From positions 21,772 through 85,771 of the forward strand of contig CAKRZO010000016.1 of assembly GCA_934433135.1 (NCBI GenBank): a stretch of 64,000 nt of DNA, read 5' to 3'. The first letter of the stretch is position 1. Every line of letters starts with the position of its first letter. Shown in pieces: positions 51,821 through 61,400 of this stretch. Below the pieces are notes generated by a model. It was not told the DNA's origin. It worked only from the letters and a program-made list of their open reading frames with translations, and made no database searches. Source of the DNA: an uncultured Acetatifactor sp. GTDB taxonomy: Bacteria; Bacillota; Clostridia; Lachnospirales; Lachnospiraceae. The position numbers and the translations under genes were made by a program.

Positions 51821-52492
51821 TCACCCGATTATATAGCCTACGTTCCGTACCGTTTTAATCAGACTTCCCTGGCTTCCCAGCTTCTGGCGCAGTGTTTTGA
51901 TATGCATATCCAGGGTTCTGGACTCTCCTTCAAAGTCCGTTCCCCAGACTCTGTTCAGTATCATTTCCCTGGTCACCACATTGGAAGCATTCTTCATCAG
52001 GAAAAGAAGCAGTTCGTATTCCTTATAGGTCAGCTCACAAACGTTCCCCGCGGAAGTAACCGATCGCTTACGTTCATCCAGAACAATTTCTCCGATCCGC
52101 AGAAGACTTTCCGTTTTCTGTCCTTCACTTCTGCGCAGAAGCGCTTTTACTCTGGAGATCAATTCCATAATGCCGAAAGGCTTGGTAATATAATCATCTG
52201 CACCGTTGTCCAGCCCCTTAACCTTATCCAGCTCCGTAGTTTTGGCCGTCACCATAATCACGGGAAGTCTCTGCGTGTCTTTCCCGCTGCGGATCTTATG
52301 CAATACCGTAAGGCCGTCTTCATCCGGCAGCATGATATCCAGCAACACCAGAGCCGGCACCTCTTCTTCCAACGCCTCAAAAAACGCTTTCGCCGTATCA
52401 AACCCCTTTACCTCAAAACCGGAGTTATTTAATGCATAAACCTCAATTTCCTGAATGTTTCTGTCATCTTCCACTACGTATATTTTTTCCAT
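51821..52492 (-). CDS. phoP: Response regulator PhoP (OmpR type)
   Basis: A 223-residue regulator: receiver domain with EDDRN, phospho-acceptor in LLDIMLPDEDGL near residue 51, TAKTTE near 80 and the KPF motif near 102; C-terminal winged helix with ELTYKEYELLLFLMKN and RTLDMHIKTLRQKLG. GGAGGTATT precedes ATG 52492. It overlaps no neighbour and is followed by phoR after 42 bases. The transporter and repeats upstream suggest it controls phosphate uptake. Confidence 0.9.
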   Translation of the reverse strand: MEKIYVVEDDRNIQEIEVYALNNSGFEVKGFDTAKAFFEALEEEVPALVLLDIMLPDEDGLTVLHKIRSGKDTQRLPVIMVTAKTTELDKVKGLDNGADDYITKPFGIMELISRVKALLRRSEGQKTESLLRIGEIVLDERKRSVTSAGNVCELTYKEYELLLFLMKNASNVVTREMILNRVWGTDFEGESRTLDMHIKTLRQKLGSQGSLIKTVRNVGYIIG

Positions 52493-52499
52493 AATACCT

Positions 52500-52575
52500 C
52501 CTTCCACGGACGCTTTCGCATTGGAGTAATCCAATCACTGGCTGCTTTGTGACGCCTGCGGCACAAATAGCCGTT
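52500..52575. repeat. Hairpin repeat fragment (family B, copy B3)
   Basis: GCTTTGTGACGCCTGCGGC + ACAAATAGCC matches the middle of B2 exactly over 28 bases, and GGACGCTTTCGCATTGGAG is a diverged form of the B1/B2 hairpin. It occupies the Na/Pi transporter-phoP gap. Confidence 0.65.
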
Positions 52576-52589
52576 TAAAAAACAACGCA

Positions 52590-54374
52590 TCATTCGGGAA
52601 GCACATACTTTTTACGGTATACCATAACCTTCCCCTGGAAATCCAGGTTATCGGCCTTTCTGACTTCTCCCAGATAAGCATGGGTTTCATACTCGTCTTC
52701 ACTGACTTCCAGAAGGCAGACCGCCACATTGGAACAATGATCCGAAATCCGCTCCAGATCCGCTGTCAGATCTTGCAGGATAAAACCAAGCTCAATCGTA
52801 CATTTTCCCTTTTGCAATCTCTTGACATGCCGCTTTTTAATTTCCAGGTCCAAATCGTCAATCACTTCTTCCAGAGGCTCAACCTGGATACACTTGGCCA
52901 GATCTTCTTTGGCAAAGCTTTCTACCGTAAGATGCAGGATCTCCCTTACGGCGTCCTCCATAACTTTCAGTTCTTTCTTGGCCTTATTGGAAAATTCCAG
53001 TTTCTTTTCAAAAAGTTCCCCTGCCCTTTCCCGGATATGCAATGCATGATCGCTGATTCGTTCAAAGTCATTGATACAATGCAAAATCTCCGAAAGCACA
53101 TGGCTGTCGCTTTCCAAAAGATTCCTGGAAGAAAGCTTTACCAGATAAGTTCCCAGTTCGTCCTCGTAGGTATCCGCCAGCTTTTCCAAGCGCTCCACTT
53201 CCCCGGCTTTCTCCGGATCATACCCTTCTAAAAGTTCTAATGACAAATTGACGGCATTTTCCGCAATCTGAGCCATCCGGACCGCTGCCCTCTTGCTCTG
53301 ATCCACGGCAAAAGAAGGGGAATCCAGGAACCGTACATCCAGAAGATCCAGCTCACTTTCCCCTGGTTCTTCTTTCTTACCATCCGGCGTCTGTCCGGCT
53401 TCGTCTCTTATCGTCAAAGTTGCCAGTTTTACAAGCCCTTTGGAGAAAGGCATTAAGATCAGAGTTGCAATCACATTAAACGTACTATGTACCACGGCAA
53501 TTCCCGCCGGAGTTGCCGCTTCTTGGACAAACGGGAACCGGAATATCGCATACAGCGCATAAAATCCAATCATGAAAACGACCGTTCCGATGATATTAAA
53601 ATAAAGATGTACCAAAGCAGCTCTTCTTGCGTTCTTATTGGCCCCGATACCGGAGATCATAGCCGTTACACAAGTTCCGATATTCTGTCCCATAATAATG
53701 GGTACGGCAATCTGGTAACTGATACTGCCCGTCATGCAAAGTGCCTGCAGAATTCCCACCGATGCCGAAGAAGACTGAATGATTGCCGTCAGCACCATTC
53801 CCGCCAACACGCCCAGCACCGGATTGGTGAACCGTGTTAAGATTCCCGTAAATTCCGGAACCTGCGCCAACGGACGCACCGCCGCACTCATGGTGTCCAT
53901 TCCGAACATCAGAATGGCAAATCCCAACATAATCGTTGCAATATTCTTCTGCTTCTCTTTCTTGGACAGCATGATAATAAAAACACCGATCAATGCCAGT
54001 ACCGGGGAGAAGGAAGATGGTTTCAAAAGCTTTATAAAAAAGGAGTCGCTTTCGATCCCGGCAAGGCTTAAGATCCAGGCGGTCATCGTTGTTCCGATAT
54101 TGGCGCCCATGATAATTCCTACCGCCTGCTGCAGCTTCATAATTCCGGAATTGACAAATCCCACTACCATAACCGTGGTTGCGGAAGAAGATTGAATGAC
54201 TGCCGTCACTCCCGCTCCCACCAGTACCGCTTTGACCGGATTGTTGGTCAGCTTCTCCAGAATGCTCTCCATTCTGCCGCCGGAAGCATTTGACAAACCT
54301 TCACCCAATAAATGCATTCCGTACAAAAACAGTGCCAGCCCGCCTGCCAGAGATAGTACATCAAAAAAACTCAT
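52590..54374 (-). CDS. Na+/phosphate cotransporter with C-terminal PhoU domain
   Basis: A 594-residue protein: an N-terminal transporter with the duplicated Na/Pi II motif (VIQSSSATTV near residue 60 and IIQSSSASVG near 200; GANIGT and GQNIGT) in about nine membrane segments, then a cytoplasmic PhoU-like all-alpha domain (residues about 345-560). It takes up phosphate with sodium. TGAGGAAATGTT precedes the ATG. PhoP-type repeats lie directly upstream and phoP-phoR follow, so a phosphate-starvation operon is likely. Confidence 0.93.
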   Translation of the reverse strand: MSFFDVLSLAGGLALFLYGMHLLGEGLSNASGGRMESILEKLTNNPVKAVLVGAGVTAVIQSSSATTVMVVGFVNSGIMKLQQAVGIIMGANIGTTMTAWILSLAGIESDSFFIKLLKPSSFSPVLALIGVFIIMLSKKEKQKNIATIMLGFAILMFGMDTMSAAVRPLAQVPEFTGILTRFTNPVLGVLAGMVLTAIIQSSSASVGILQALCMTGSISYQIAVPIIMGQNIGTCVTAMISGIGANKNARRAALVHLYFNIIGTVVFMIGFYALYAIFRFPFVQEAATPAGIAVVHSTFNVIATLILMPFSKGLVKLATLTIRDEAGQTPDGKKEEPGESELDLLDVRFLDSPSFAVDQSKRAAVRMAQIAENAVNLSLELLEGYDPEKAGEVERLEKLADTYEDELGTYLVKLSSRNLLESDSHVLSEILHCINDFERISDHALHIRERAGELFEKKLEFSNKAKKELKVMEDAVREILHLTVESFAKEDLAKCIQVEPLEEVIDDLDLEIKKRHVKRLQKGKCTIELGFILQDLTADLERISDHCSNVAVCLLEVSEDEYETHAYLGEVRKADNLDFQGKVMVYRKKYVLPE

Positions 54375-54417
54375 AACATTTCCTCACATTTTCATCTTAT
54401 TCTTTTTATCCAGTCTT

Positions 54418-54480
54418 ATCATACTGAAACGATGTAAAATGTAAAATCATGTTATGTAAAATCCATGTAAAATTTGTCAA
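54418..54480 (-). promoter_or_regulatory. PhoP-box array and -10 upstream of Na/Pi-phoP-phoR
   Basis: On the minus strand TTTACA occurs four times in 39 bases (plus-strand TGTAAA at 54433, 54440, 54455 and 54466). Three of these lie on an 11-base register, the spacing of the B. subtilis PhoP box. A -10 TATGAT (54418-54423) follows, without a good -35, as is usual for PhoP-activated promoters. Confidence 0.75.
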
Positions 54481-54484
54481 TTGC

Positions 54485-55018
54485 TCAATTACTGCGGATG
54501 GTTGCAAGAATTCCTCCGGCAATGGCCGCCGCAATAGCATCAAACCGCGTATCAAACAGCAGATTGTCCTCATCGTTATTGAGAAATCCCACTTCCACCA
54601 ATACCGCCGGCATCTGTGTGCTGTTTAAGACCACCAGATTCGGTCTTTCATTGACACCGAGATTGATAAAGCCGACTTCTTCCAGTCTATCATTGATCCG
54701 CGCCGCCATCTGCGCAGCTCTTCCATAGCGGTTATAAACCAGACTCTCTACGCCGCTGTACTGGTTCGGATAAGGGCTGGAATTACGGTGAATCGATACA
54801 AAATAATCCGCTCCCGTGCGATTGCCCTCTTCCGCTTTCTGATAAGGAGACTCATAAATATCCGTAGTCCGTGTGTAATAAACGTCTACTCCCTGCTCTT
54901 CCAGAATGGCTCCCACTGCAAGCGTCAATGCCAATGCATCATCCTTTTCCTGCCTTCCTTCATACACTGCGCCCGGATTGGCGCCGCCGTGTCCCGCATC
55001 TAATACCACAAGTGCCAT
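54485..55018 (-). CDS. N-acetylmuramoyl-L-alanine amidase (Amidase_3)
   Basis: A 177-residue zinc amidase domain and nothing else: VLDAGHGGANPG with the first zinc histidine near residue 9, a glutamate near 24, SIHRNSSPYPN with the second histidine near 75, and VLVEVGFLNNDED with the catalytic glutamate near 140. No signal peptide or membrane segment is present, so export is unexplained; CwlD-type sporulation amidases and phage lysins are alternatives. GAGGAAAGCTT precedes the ATG. It follows the membrane-protein gene by 44 bases. Confidence 0.88.
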   Translation of the reverse strand: MALVVLDAGHGGANPGAVYEGRQEKDDALALTLAVGAILEEQGVDVYYTRTTDIYESPYQKAEEGNRTGADYFVSIHRNSSPYPNQYSGVESLVYNRYGRAAQMAARINDRLEEVGFINLGVNERPNLVVLNSTQMPAVLVEVGFLNNDEDNLLFDTRFDAIAAAIAGGILATIRSN

Positions 55019-55062
55019 AAGCTTTCCTCTGCCTTTTGGGTTTATTCAGAATTATGATATGC

Positions 55063-56328
55063 TTATGACAGCTCCGTGTGTCTGTCCTTTCTCTGCTTCA
55101 TGCGCCGAACATCCTGCATATTGCAGGGCGCTGCACTATACCTGGCTTTTTCATAAACGGTAAAAAAATCCCTGTCCTTAAGCTTATCGGCGCTCTGGGC
55201 CGGAGTAAGGAATCCGAGCCGCTCCGCAGGTGCCTCCCCGATCAACTCCTTCTTTTCTTTTAAGAGTCTCTTCTTATAAAGGCGGCGGATCCGTTCTGCG
55301 GCGCTTAAACCAAGAAAAGACTCCTTTTCCCGGATCTTATTACGCTTCCCCGACGTACATTTTTCCCTGACATCGGTTCCGTTCTCCAAAACAGTTTCCT
55401 CCGTCTTCGCCTTCTGTCCGAATTTTTCCGATAAGAAGCGGACAAGCCTCACAGCACCCGCTGCCAGCAAAAAAAGCACTGCCGCCGCGAACACCACAAT
55501 CACAATCTTTTCCAGTATCACCCAGAAAAGAGAAGTCCGCGTTCCTTCTTCCAGCTGTTCCAAAAGCTCCATGGATCCCCGTTCCTGCTCTATGGTTTCC
55601 ACTGTCTCCTGCTGCCCTTCGCTTGCTTTCGGCAGAAGATTAAGTAAGAAAATCAATCCTCTTTTGACCTGCCTTAAAAGGAATCTTAACCATTCCACAT
55701 CCTGTATGGCATACAAAAATAATACTGCCGCGCCGGCATAGCCCGCCGTCATTTTCATTCCGCACCGGAAAATCTGCCGTGCGGGCATCACACCCGTACT
55801 GCTCTCATTCACAGTCAGGAAAAAGAGATACCGATCCAGATAATACTGCAGAAAATACATGCCCAGACAGAACAAAACCGTAGAGACATATTCTCTTTGA
55901 CTCCCGCCAGCCGGCCACCCCTGATAGCGGCAGACCAAGCACATAACCGCAGCAAGAAAAACCGTCACAGCCGGATGGATCAGGCCATCCTCTCCGTCTT
56001 TTCTGCGAATTTTCACATAACAGGAATACAGACAGATTCCGGCGGTAAACACCAGATATGCCGCCTTTTCCAAGAAAGCGTCAAAAGGGATCAGCCCGAA
56101 CAATACCGCCGTTACCGCATGCAAAAGCAAAAACAGAAGCCCGGAATGGATGTATCTTCGGATACAGAAATACCAAAAAGGAGAAAAACTTAAAAGAATC
56201 CAGCAAAAAATCCTCGGTTTCCCTGCCCCCGTAAGCTCCAGAAAAGCCATGGCTATCGGGAACAATGCCCAGAAATTCATTTGCGTTACCAAAAGAAAAC
56301 GAATGTCGATAATAGATTCTTTTTTCAT
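55063..56328 (-). CDS. Membrane protein of the MoxR-DUF58 operon (DUF4129-like C-terminus)
   Basis: A 421-residue protein with about eight membrane segments in the first 300 residues and a soluble C-terminus with RIRRLYKKRLLKEK and LTPAQSADKL..FFTVYEKARYS. That end resembles the DUF4129 domain usually attached to transglutaminase-like proteins in MoxR operons; here no transglutaminase domain is present. Its ATG overlaps the DUF58 stop (ATGA). Function is unknown. Confidence 0.65.
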   Translation of the reverse strand: MKKESIIDIRFLLVTQMNFWALFPIAMAFLELTGAGKPRIFCWILLSFSPFWYFCIRRYIHSGLLFLLLHAVTAVLFGLIPFDAFLEKAAYLVFTAGICLYSCYVKIRRKDGEDGLIHPAVTVFLAAVMCLVCRYQGWPAGGSQREYVSTVLFCLGMYFLQYYLDRYLFFLTVNESSTGVMPARQIFRCGMKMTAGYAGAAVLFLYAIQDVEWLRFLLRQVKRGLIFLLNLLPKASEGQQETVETIEQERGSMELLEQLEEGTRTSLFWVILEKIVIVVFAAAVLFLLAAGAVRLVRFLSEKFGQKAKTEETVLENGTDVREKCTSGKRNKIREKESFLGLSAAERIRRLYKKRLLKEKKELIGEAPAERLGFLTPAQSADKLKDRDFFTVYEKARYSAAPCNMQDVRRMKQRKDRHTELS

Positions 56329-57473
56329 ACTTTTTTTGCCCCTGTCATTTGCTCCCGCACCGGAATGAATTCCACACTGTCTTTGAGCCCTTCCGGCACG
56401 GTTGGGAACTCCTTTCCATACACGGGACAGAACCAGACAAACTCTTCCTTTCGTTCCGAAAGTTTCTCCAAAAGCCCGCAGAAATCCTCATATGCATTCG
56501 CAGAAAGGAAAAAAAGCCTAGTGTCCTTTCCGTCCCGCAGGACCTCTTTCTCAAAATCCTCTGCAAAGGGCTGTGTCTTCTTCGTTAAATCCATTCGGGC
56601 AAGAGCACGGTTAATCTTTTCCATCTGTCCCTTCCCGGCTCCCGCCTCTACCCGGATCCGGCTGTCGGAGAGGATGTCGATTCCGTTACTGTAGACTGCC
56701 GTACGGATTCCCTGACGCAGGAAATTAGCGGAAAGGGATGCTGCCATCTGTATGGACGCCTCCACCGCTTCTTCTTTTTTCAGGATTCCCGTATCTTCCA
56801 CATTTACAAAAATCCGAACCGTAAAAAGCGCCGTAGCATTTTTCTGATTGACCTTCCAGTCTCCCGTCCTGGCAGAGGCCTTCCAGTTGATGCTGCGCAT
56901 AGCGTCATAAGGCTGGTACTCCCTGATTCCTTTGTATTCAAAAGGATCCTCCGTCCAATACCTCCTGGTCAGCACTTCCCCGTTCTGCCTGCTTAATGCC
57001 TGTCTGAATTCCGGACTTTCAAAAAGAGCCGGATAGACATAAAGGGAACATTCCGTATCCAGACTTTCTGTCATCTCCTGATCCAGCAAAAAGTCACCGG
57101 CGACCAGATCGATCTGCGTAATCCGGTAGTAGCCTCTTTTTCCGCCGATAAAACGCAAAGTCCTGGTAATCTTTTCCCCGCCGCCGATCTGAAACATATC
57201 ATTCCGGTAAAAACGATCCGTTACTTTTGAACCTGCCTGATCTTCAAAAAGCAGGTTCCGATCTGTCTGAAACTTTACTTTCAATACCGGCAGGGGAAGA
57301 CGCTTACGGTTTTCAATCACTTCCACAAGAGTTCCAGTCTCCCCCTGAAAAATGCTTTCCTGTCCGAAAGAAATCTCGGCAGAAAGATCACGATCCCAGA
57401 TTTTTTCGTAAAGTTTTTTTTCCAGCCAAAATAAAAGCACTCCCGCAATTCCTATTCCGATGATCGTAATCAT
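56325..57473 (-). CDS. DUF58 domain protein
   Basis: A 382-residue protein with an N-terminal hydrophobic segment and the DUF58 core FEYKGIREYQPYDAMRSINW followed by KASARTGDWKVNQ (near residue 180-210), then a von-Willebrand-A-like C-terminal half. DUF58 proteins nearly always accompany MoxR ATPases, perhaps as substrates or adaptors. Its ATG overlaps the moxR stop by four bases (ATGA), and it overlaps the next gene in the same way, so the three are translationally coupled. Confidence 0.88.
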   Translation of the reverse strand: MITIIGIGIAGVLLFWLEKKLYEKIWDRDLSAEISFGQESIFQGETGTLVEVIENRKRLPLPVLKVKFQTDRNLLFEDQAGSKVTDRFYRNDMFQIGGGEKITRTLRFIGGKRGYYRITQIDLVAGDFLLDQEMTESLDTECSLYVYPALFESPEFRQALSRQNGEVLTRRYWTEDPFEYKGIREYQPYDAMRSINWKASARTGDWKVNQKNATALFTVRIFVNVEDTGILKKEEAVEASIQMAASLSANFLRQGIRTAVYSNGIDILSDSRIRVEAGAGKGQMEKINRALARMDLTKKTQPFAEDFEKEVLRDGKDTRLFFLSANAYEDFCGLLEKLSERKEEFVWFCPVYGKEFPTVPEGLKDSVEFIPVREQMTGAKKV

Positions 57474-58420
57474 ACTGTAAAGTCCTCTGTGGGAACCGGT
57501 ACCTGTGACAGTATTTTTTCCATATAAGCTCCGGTATCCTCTCCGCTTTGATACCCCTGATTTAAGACTACCCGATGTGCCAGAACCGGCACGGCCAAAA
57601 GCCGGATATCGTCCGGCAGCACGTACTCTCTTCCGTTAAGCCAGGCATAAGCTTTGGCGCACCGAAGCAGGGCAAGGCTTCCTCTGGGACTGACGCCCAT
57701 AGATACCGAATCCCCTTTTCTGCTGGCTTCCGCTAAGGAAGCAATGTATTCCCGGATGCAGGAATGGACGTAGGTCCGGTCCGTCTGCCGTTTTGCTTCT
57801 TTTAACTGCTCTTTGGTAAATACACTCTGCAGTTCTTTCAAGGGATCCTTTTCCACGGAATGATAGCAGTCAAGAATTGCCATTTCCTGCGCCCGATCCG
57901 GAAGTCCCATGGATAATTTCATCATAAAACGATCCAGCTGTGCCTCCGGAAGCGGGAACGTACCGGCCGTCTCTACCGGATTCTGCGTTGCAATGACAAA
58001 GAAAGGATCCCCCGCCGCATAGGAGACTCCGTCTATGGTAATCTGCCGCTCTTCCATACATTCCAAAAGTCCGGCCTGGGTTCTGGGCGTTGCCCGGTTA
58101 ATTTCATCCGCCAGCAGAATGTTGGTAAAAACAGGGCCTTTTCGCAGAACGAATTCATTTTTCTGCCTGTCATAAATATTCATTCCGGTGATGTCCGATG
58201 GCAGAAGATCCGGTGTAAACTGGATTCTGGCACACTCCAGTCCCAGAATCTTCGCCAGGGTTTTGGCAAGCCGCGTCTTCCCGGTTCCCGGCACATCCTC
58301 CAAAAGGACATGCCCGTCTGAAAGCATCGCCGCCAGAATCCGCCTGATCACCTCATCCTTTCCGATGATTACCTTGCCGGCACTTTGTAATACTTTTTCC
58401 GCAAATTCCTTTCCGCTCAT
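57470..58420 (-). CDS. moxR: MoxR family AAA+ ATPase
   Basis: A 316-residue AAA+ ATPase: KVIIGKDEVIRRILAAML near residue 15, Walker A EDVPGTGKTRLAKTL near 40, FTPDLLPSDITGM near 70, Walker B ILLADEINRATPRTQ near 104, ATQNPVE near 145 and sensor 2 GVSPRGSLALLR near 250. MoxR ATPases act as chaperones with DUF58 or vWA proteins. The start ATG 58420 lies six bases after GGAGG; an earlier in-frame start is within jetC. Only ten bases separate it from the jetC stop, and its ribosome site overlaps that gap. Confidence 0.93.
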   Translation of the reverse strand: MSGKEFAEKVLQSAGKVIIGKDEVIRRILAAMLSDGHVLLEDVPGTGKTRLAKTLAKILGLECARIQFTPDLLPSDITGMNIYDRQKNEFVLRKGPVFTNILLADEINRATPRTQAGLLECMEERQITIDGVSYAAGDPFFVIATQNPVETAGTFPLPEAQLDRFMMKLSMGLPDRAQEMAILDCYHSVEKDPLKELQSVFTKEQLKEAKRQTDRTYVHSCIREYIASLAEASRKGDSVSMGVSPRGSLALLRCAKAYAWLNGREYVLPDDIRLLAVPVLAHRVVLNQGYQSGEDTGAYMEKILSQVPVPTEDFTV

Positions 58421-58430
58421 GGAAACCTCC

Positions 58431-61400
58431 TTACTCTTCTCCGGACAGCACTTCAAAATCCTTTCGTTCGAACTCCTGAATGGAAATACTTTTCTTATTG
58501 GGGTTGGCAAAGACAAAGGTCTTGTCCACATTCTCCAGATAATTCTGAATCTTGTCATTCGTTGCACTGATAATCGCCTGGAATCCCAGCCCGCGGATCA
58601 GTTCGATACAGCTTGCCACCTTTTCCGCATCCATCTTGGAAAAGGCCTCATCCAGCACCACCAGACGGATTGCCGGCCTTGTCGCCGTCCCGTTCTTTCC
58701 CTGGATGCGGTAAGCCTGTGCAAAGCTGGCAAGCAGAGCGATGTAGAGAGGATTTTGTCCCTCGCCTCCGGAATTTTTCTTAATCATCCGGCTTAAGCCG
58801 ATCACAAGACGATCTTCCCCTTCCACAATCTGTTCCATTTCAAAGGAAAGATAGGTCCGGTAATCCGAATATTTCCGGATATTCTCCAGAGCTTCTTCCT
58901 GTTCCTTCGCTCCGGCGTTTTCCGGCGGAATGAACACAGACAACAGCTCTTCCATAAGCGGTCCGTATTTTTTCTCATGCTCTAAGGCAAACAAATCCAA
59001 CTGACCGGACAAATCGCCGGGCCGGATATCCAGACTTTCGTCCATGAACATGTTGTAATACCTTCCATAGCTTCCTTTATTACCGGTAATCCGGAACTGG
59101 TAGCGATCCTTACCGAAGTTCAGATTCCTTATGATCCGGTTCAGTTCATCCATCCTGACATAAGCCTCTTTGATGGCGCTGCGGATCTTATAAACAAAAT
59201 CTTCCTTAAAGTGTTCCACGGCAACCCCTGCCTGATCCGCCGCCTTCTTACGGAATTCCTCCAGCCGATCGCACGCAAGCTCCTTAAGCAGCGTGTCATA
59301 CTCTTCGTTGTCATCGCTGTTTATGGAAAATCCTCTCTCCGGGTACTGCTTCAGATACTCGTTTCGTGCTTCAATCAGTTTCTCTTTTTTCGCAAGGCAG
59401 GTTTCCTGATTCTTCTGCAGCTGCTCTTCGGTATCCTGCAGAAGCTTTCCGTAATCTGCATTTTTCTGTTCCTTTAAATATTGCAGAAATTCTTCCCGGT
59501 ATGCGCTGCATTTCTCCCATTCCGTACGGACGTTAATCTGTTCTTTACTGCATTCCAGATAGTCCGCTTCCCGCTTCTCATTCTGTGCTTCTTTGTCATG
59601 GATCGCCAGCTTGCACTCGTCAATCTGTTTTTCCAGCAAAAGCTGCTTTTTCGCGGTTTCTTCCAGTTCCTGTTTCCAGATATCCACCGATTGGGTGCCG
59701 ATCTGCTCCAGGCTCTTATCCAGCCTGCGGATCTGCTCCTCTTTTTTCTTCTTCTCTTCGATATCCCTTAACCAATACAGATACTCCTCTGCGGATGCTT
59801 CCAAAAACTCTCTTCCCAGGATCCGGTCCGCATCGGCTGCCTGCTCTTCATACTCTTTCCGTTTCTCCTCAAGCTGCGCCATTTTTTCCTGCAGCTTTTT
59901 CTGACGGCTGCGCATACTCTGCTCTCCGATATAAGCTTTCTGCGTATAATTCTCCGTCTTCATGCGGCGCAGCTGATAGCCCCGGTATAAGAAACAGTCC
60001 GCGGTAACGCCTACCGTGCAGTTTCGTAGTTCCTGCAGATTTTCACACTTTTGCACCTGTCCGAGAAGATAACGGATATAGGCCTGCACATAAGGCTTTG
60101 TTGTCTCTACCTCCATAGCCAGGGATCCTTCCCGGGCAGTGTAGTTTTCCTTAAGAATTCTTTCCGTATCCACCAGGGCAATCCAGGAATATTTCCGATC
60201 CGTCATCTGCTCCAGAATTTCCATGGCATCCTTCACATAGGAAGGTTCTACGATCAGGGCAAGCTTATTGCTGCCCAGATACCCCTCAATGGCGTTACGC
60301 CACCTTTCGTTCTTAATTTCCAGAAGATCCGCCAGAATACGCACCGGTATTTCTTTGCCGTATTTTTCATAAAGCTTTAAACCAATAAGTCTCTGCGCCT
60401 GCTCCAGTTCTCTGGGATAGGCTTTCTTTCCTGATTTTAACAAAGAAAGATCCTGTTCCACCAGATTGCTTTCCTTCTGAACAGCCCGTAATTCAGCCGC
60501 TGCTTCCTGGCGCTGTTGAAAAGCCTCCTTTTTTACTTCTTCCAGATTCTTTTTAAGGCGGCTTAGCTCTTCACCGGAAACGGTTCCTTTCTGAAACTTC
60601 TCGATATCCCAGAGAATCTGGTTGGAAGCGGACTCTTCTTCCTCCCAGCCTGCAAGACGCCCGGCGGTTTCCTCCCATTTTTTCCGGCTCCGTTCCAGAA
60701 GGCTTACACTTTCGGAAAGTTCCCTTCGCTTATCTTCCAGCACGCCGTAATCACTGCCTGCAATGTTGCGGTTTAATTCATCATACCGTCCGGCAAGCTG
60801 CTGTCTTTGCCTGATTTCTTCTTCTAATTTTGCCTTAAGTACCGCAAGCTCTTCCTTCCCTGCTGCGATTTTCTGCTCCAACAGCTTTCCATCCTGCTGC
60901 ATTTTTTTCAGGGAAAGCCCCTTGCACCGGGCTTTCAGTCTATCCCGGTCGGCAAGCTCCTTTTGGTATTTCTGATAAGTGATATCCACCTCTTTTAGGC
61001 GGTCCGCTTCTTTCTGCGTCTCTTCGATTTTGCGGCACATCCTACCGTAAAGAATGACATTCTCCTGCAGCTGTTCGATATGCAGATCCTGCTCCATGCA
61101 GATATATTCCTTCACAAAATCCTCCAGGCGGATATTCATCCGGAAGGGAATTGCCCGTTTAAACAGACGCGGAAACTTCTCCATATCCAGTCCGCCCAGA
61201 TAAATATCGTACAGATTCCTGCGGAACCGCTCGTTATTGGAGGTGTAAAAATAATCTTCTTTTTCATATTCCCGGTGCAGGATCCCTTTCCATTCCTGAA
61301 TGGTAAGGGCTCTGCCACCTTTTCGGTAAAAATGCTCCGGAATGCCTCCTTTGTGGTAGAAAAAAATCCGGTTAAAATCATTGGCAGCGGTATCCACGTC

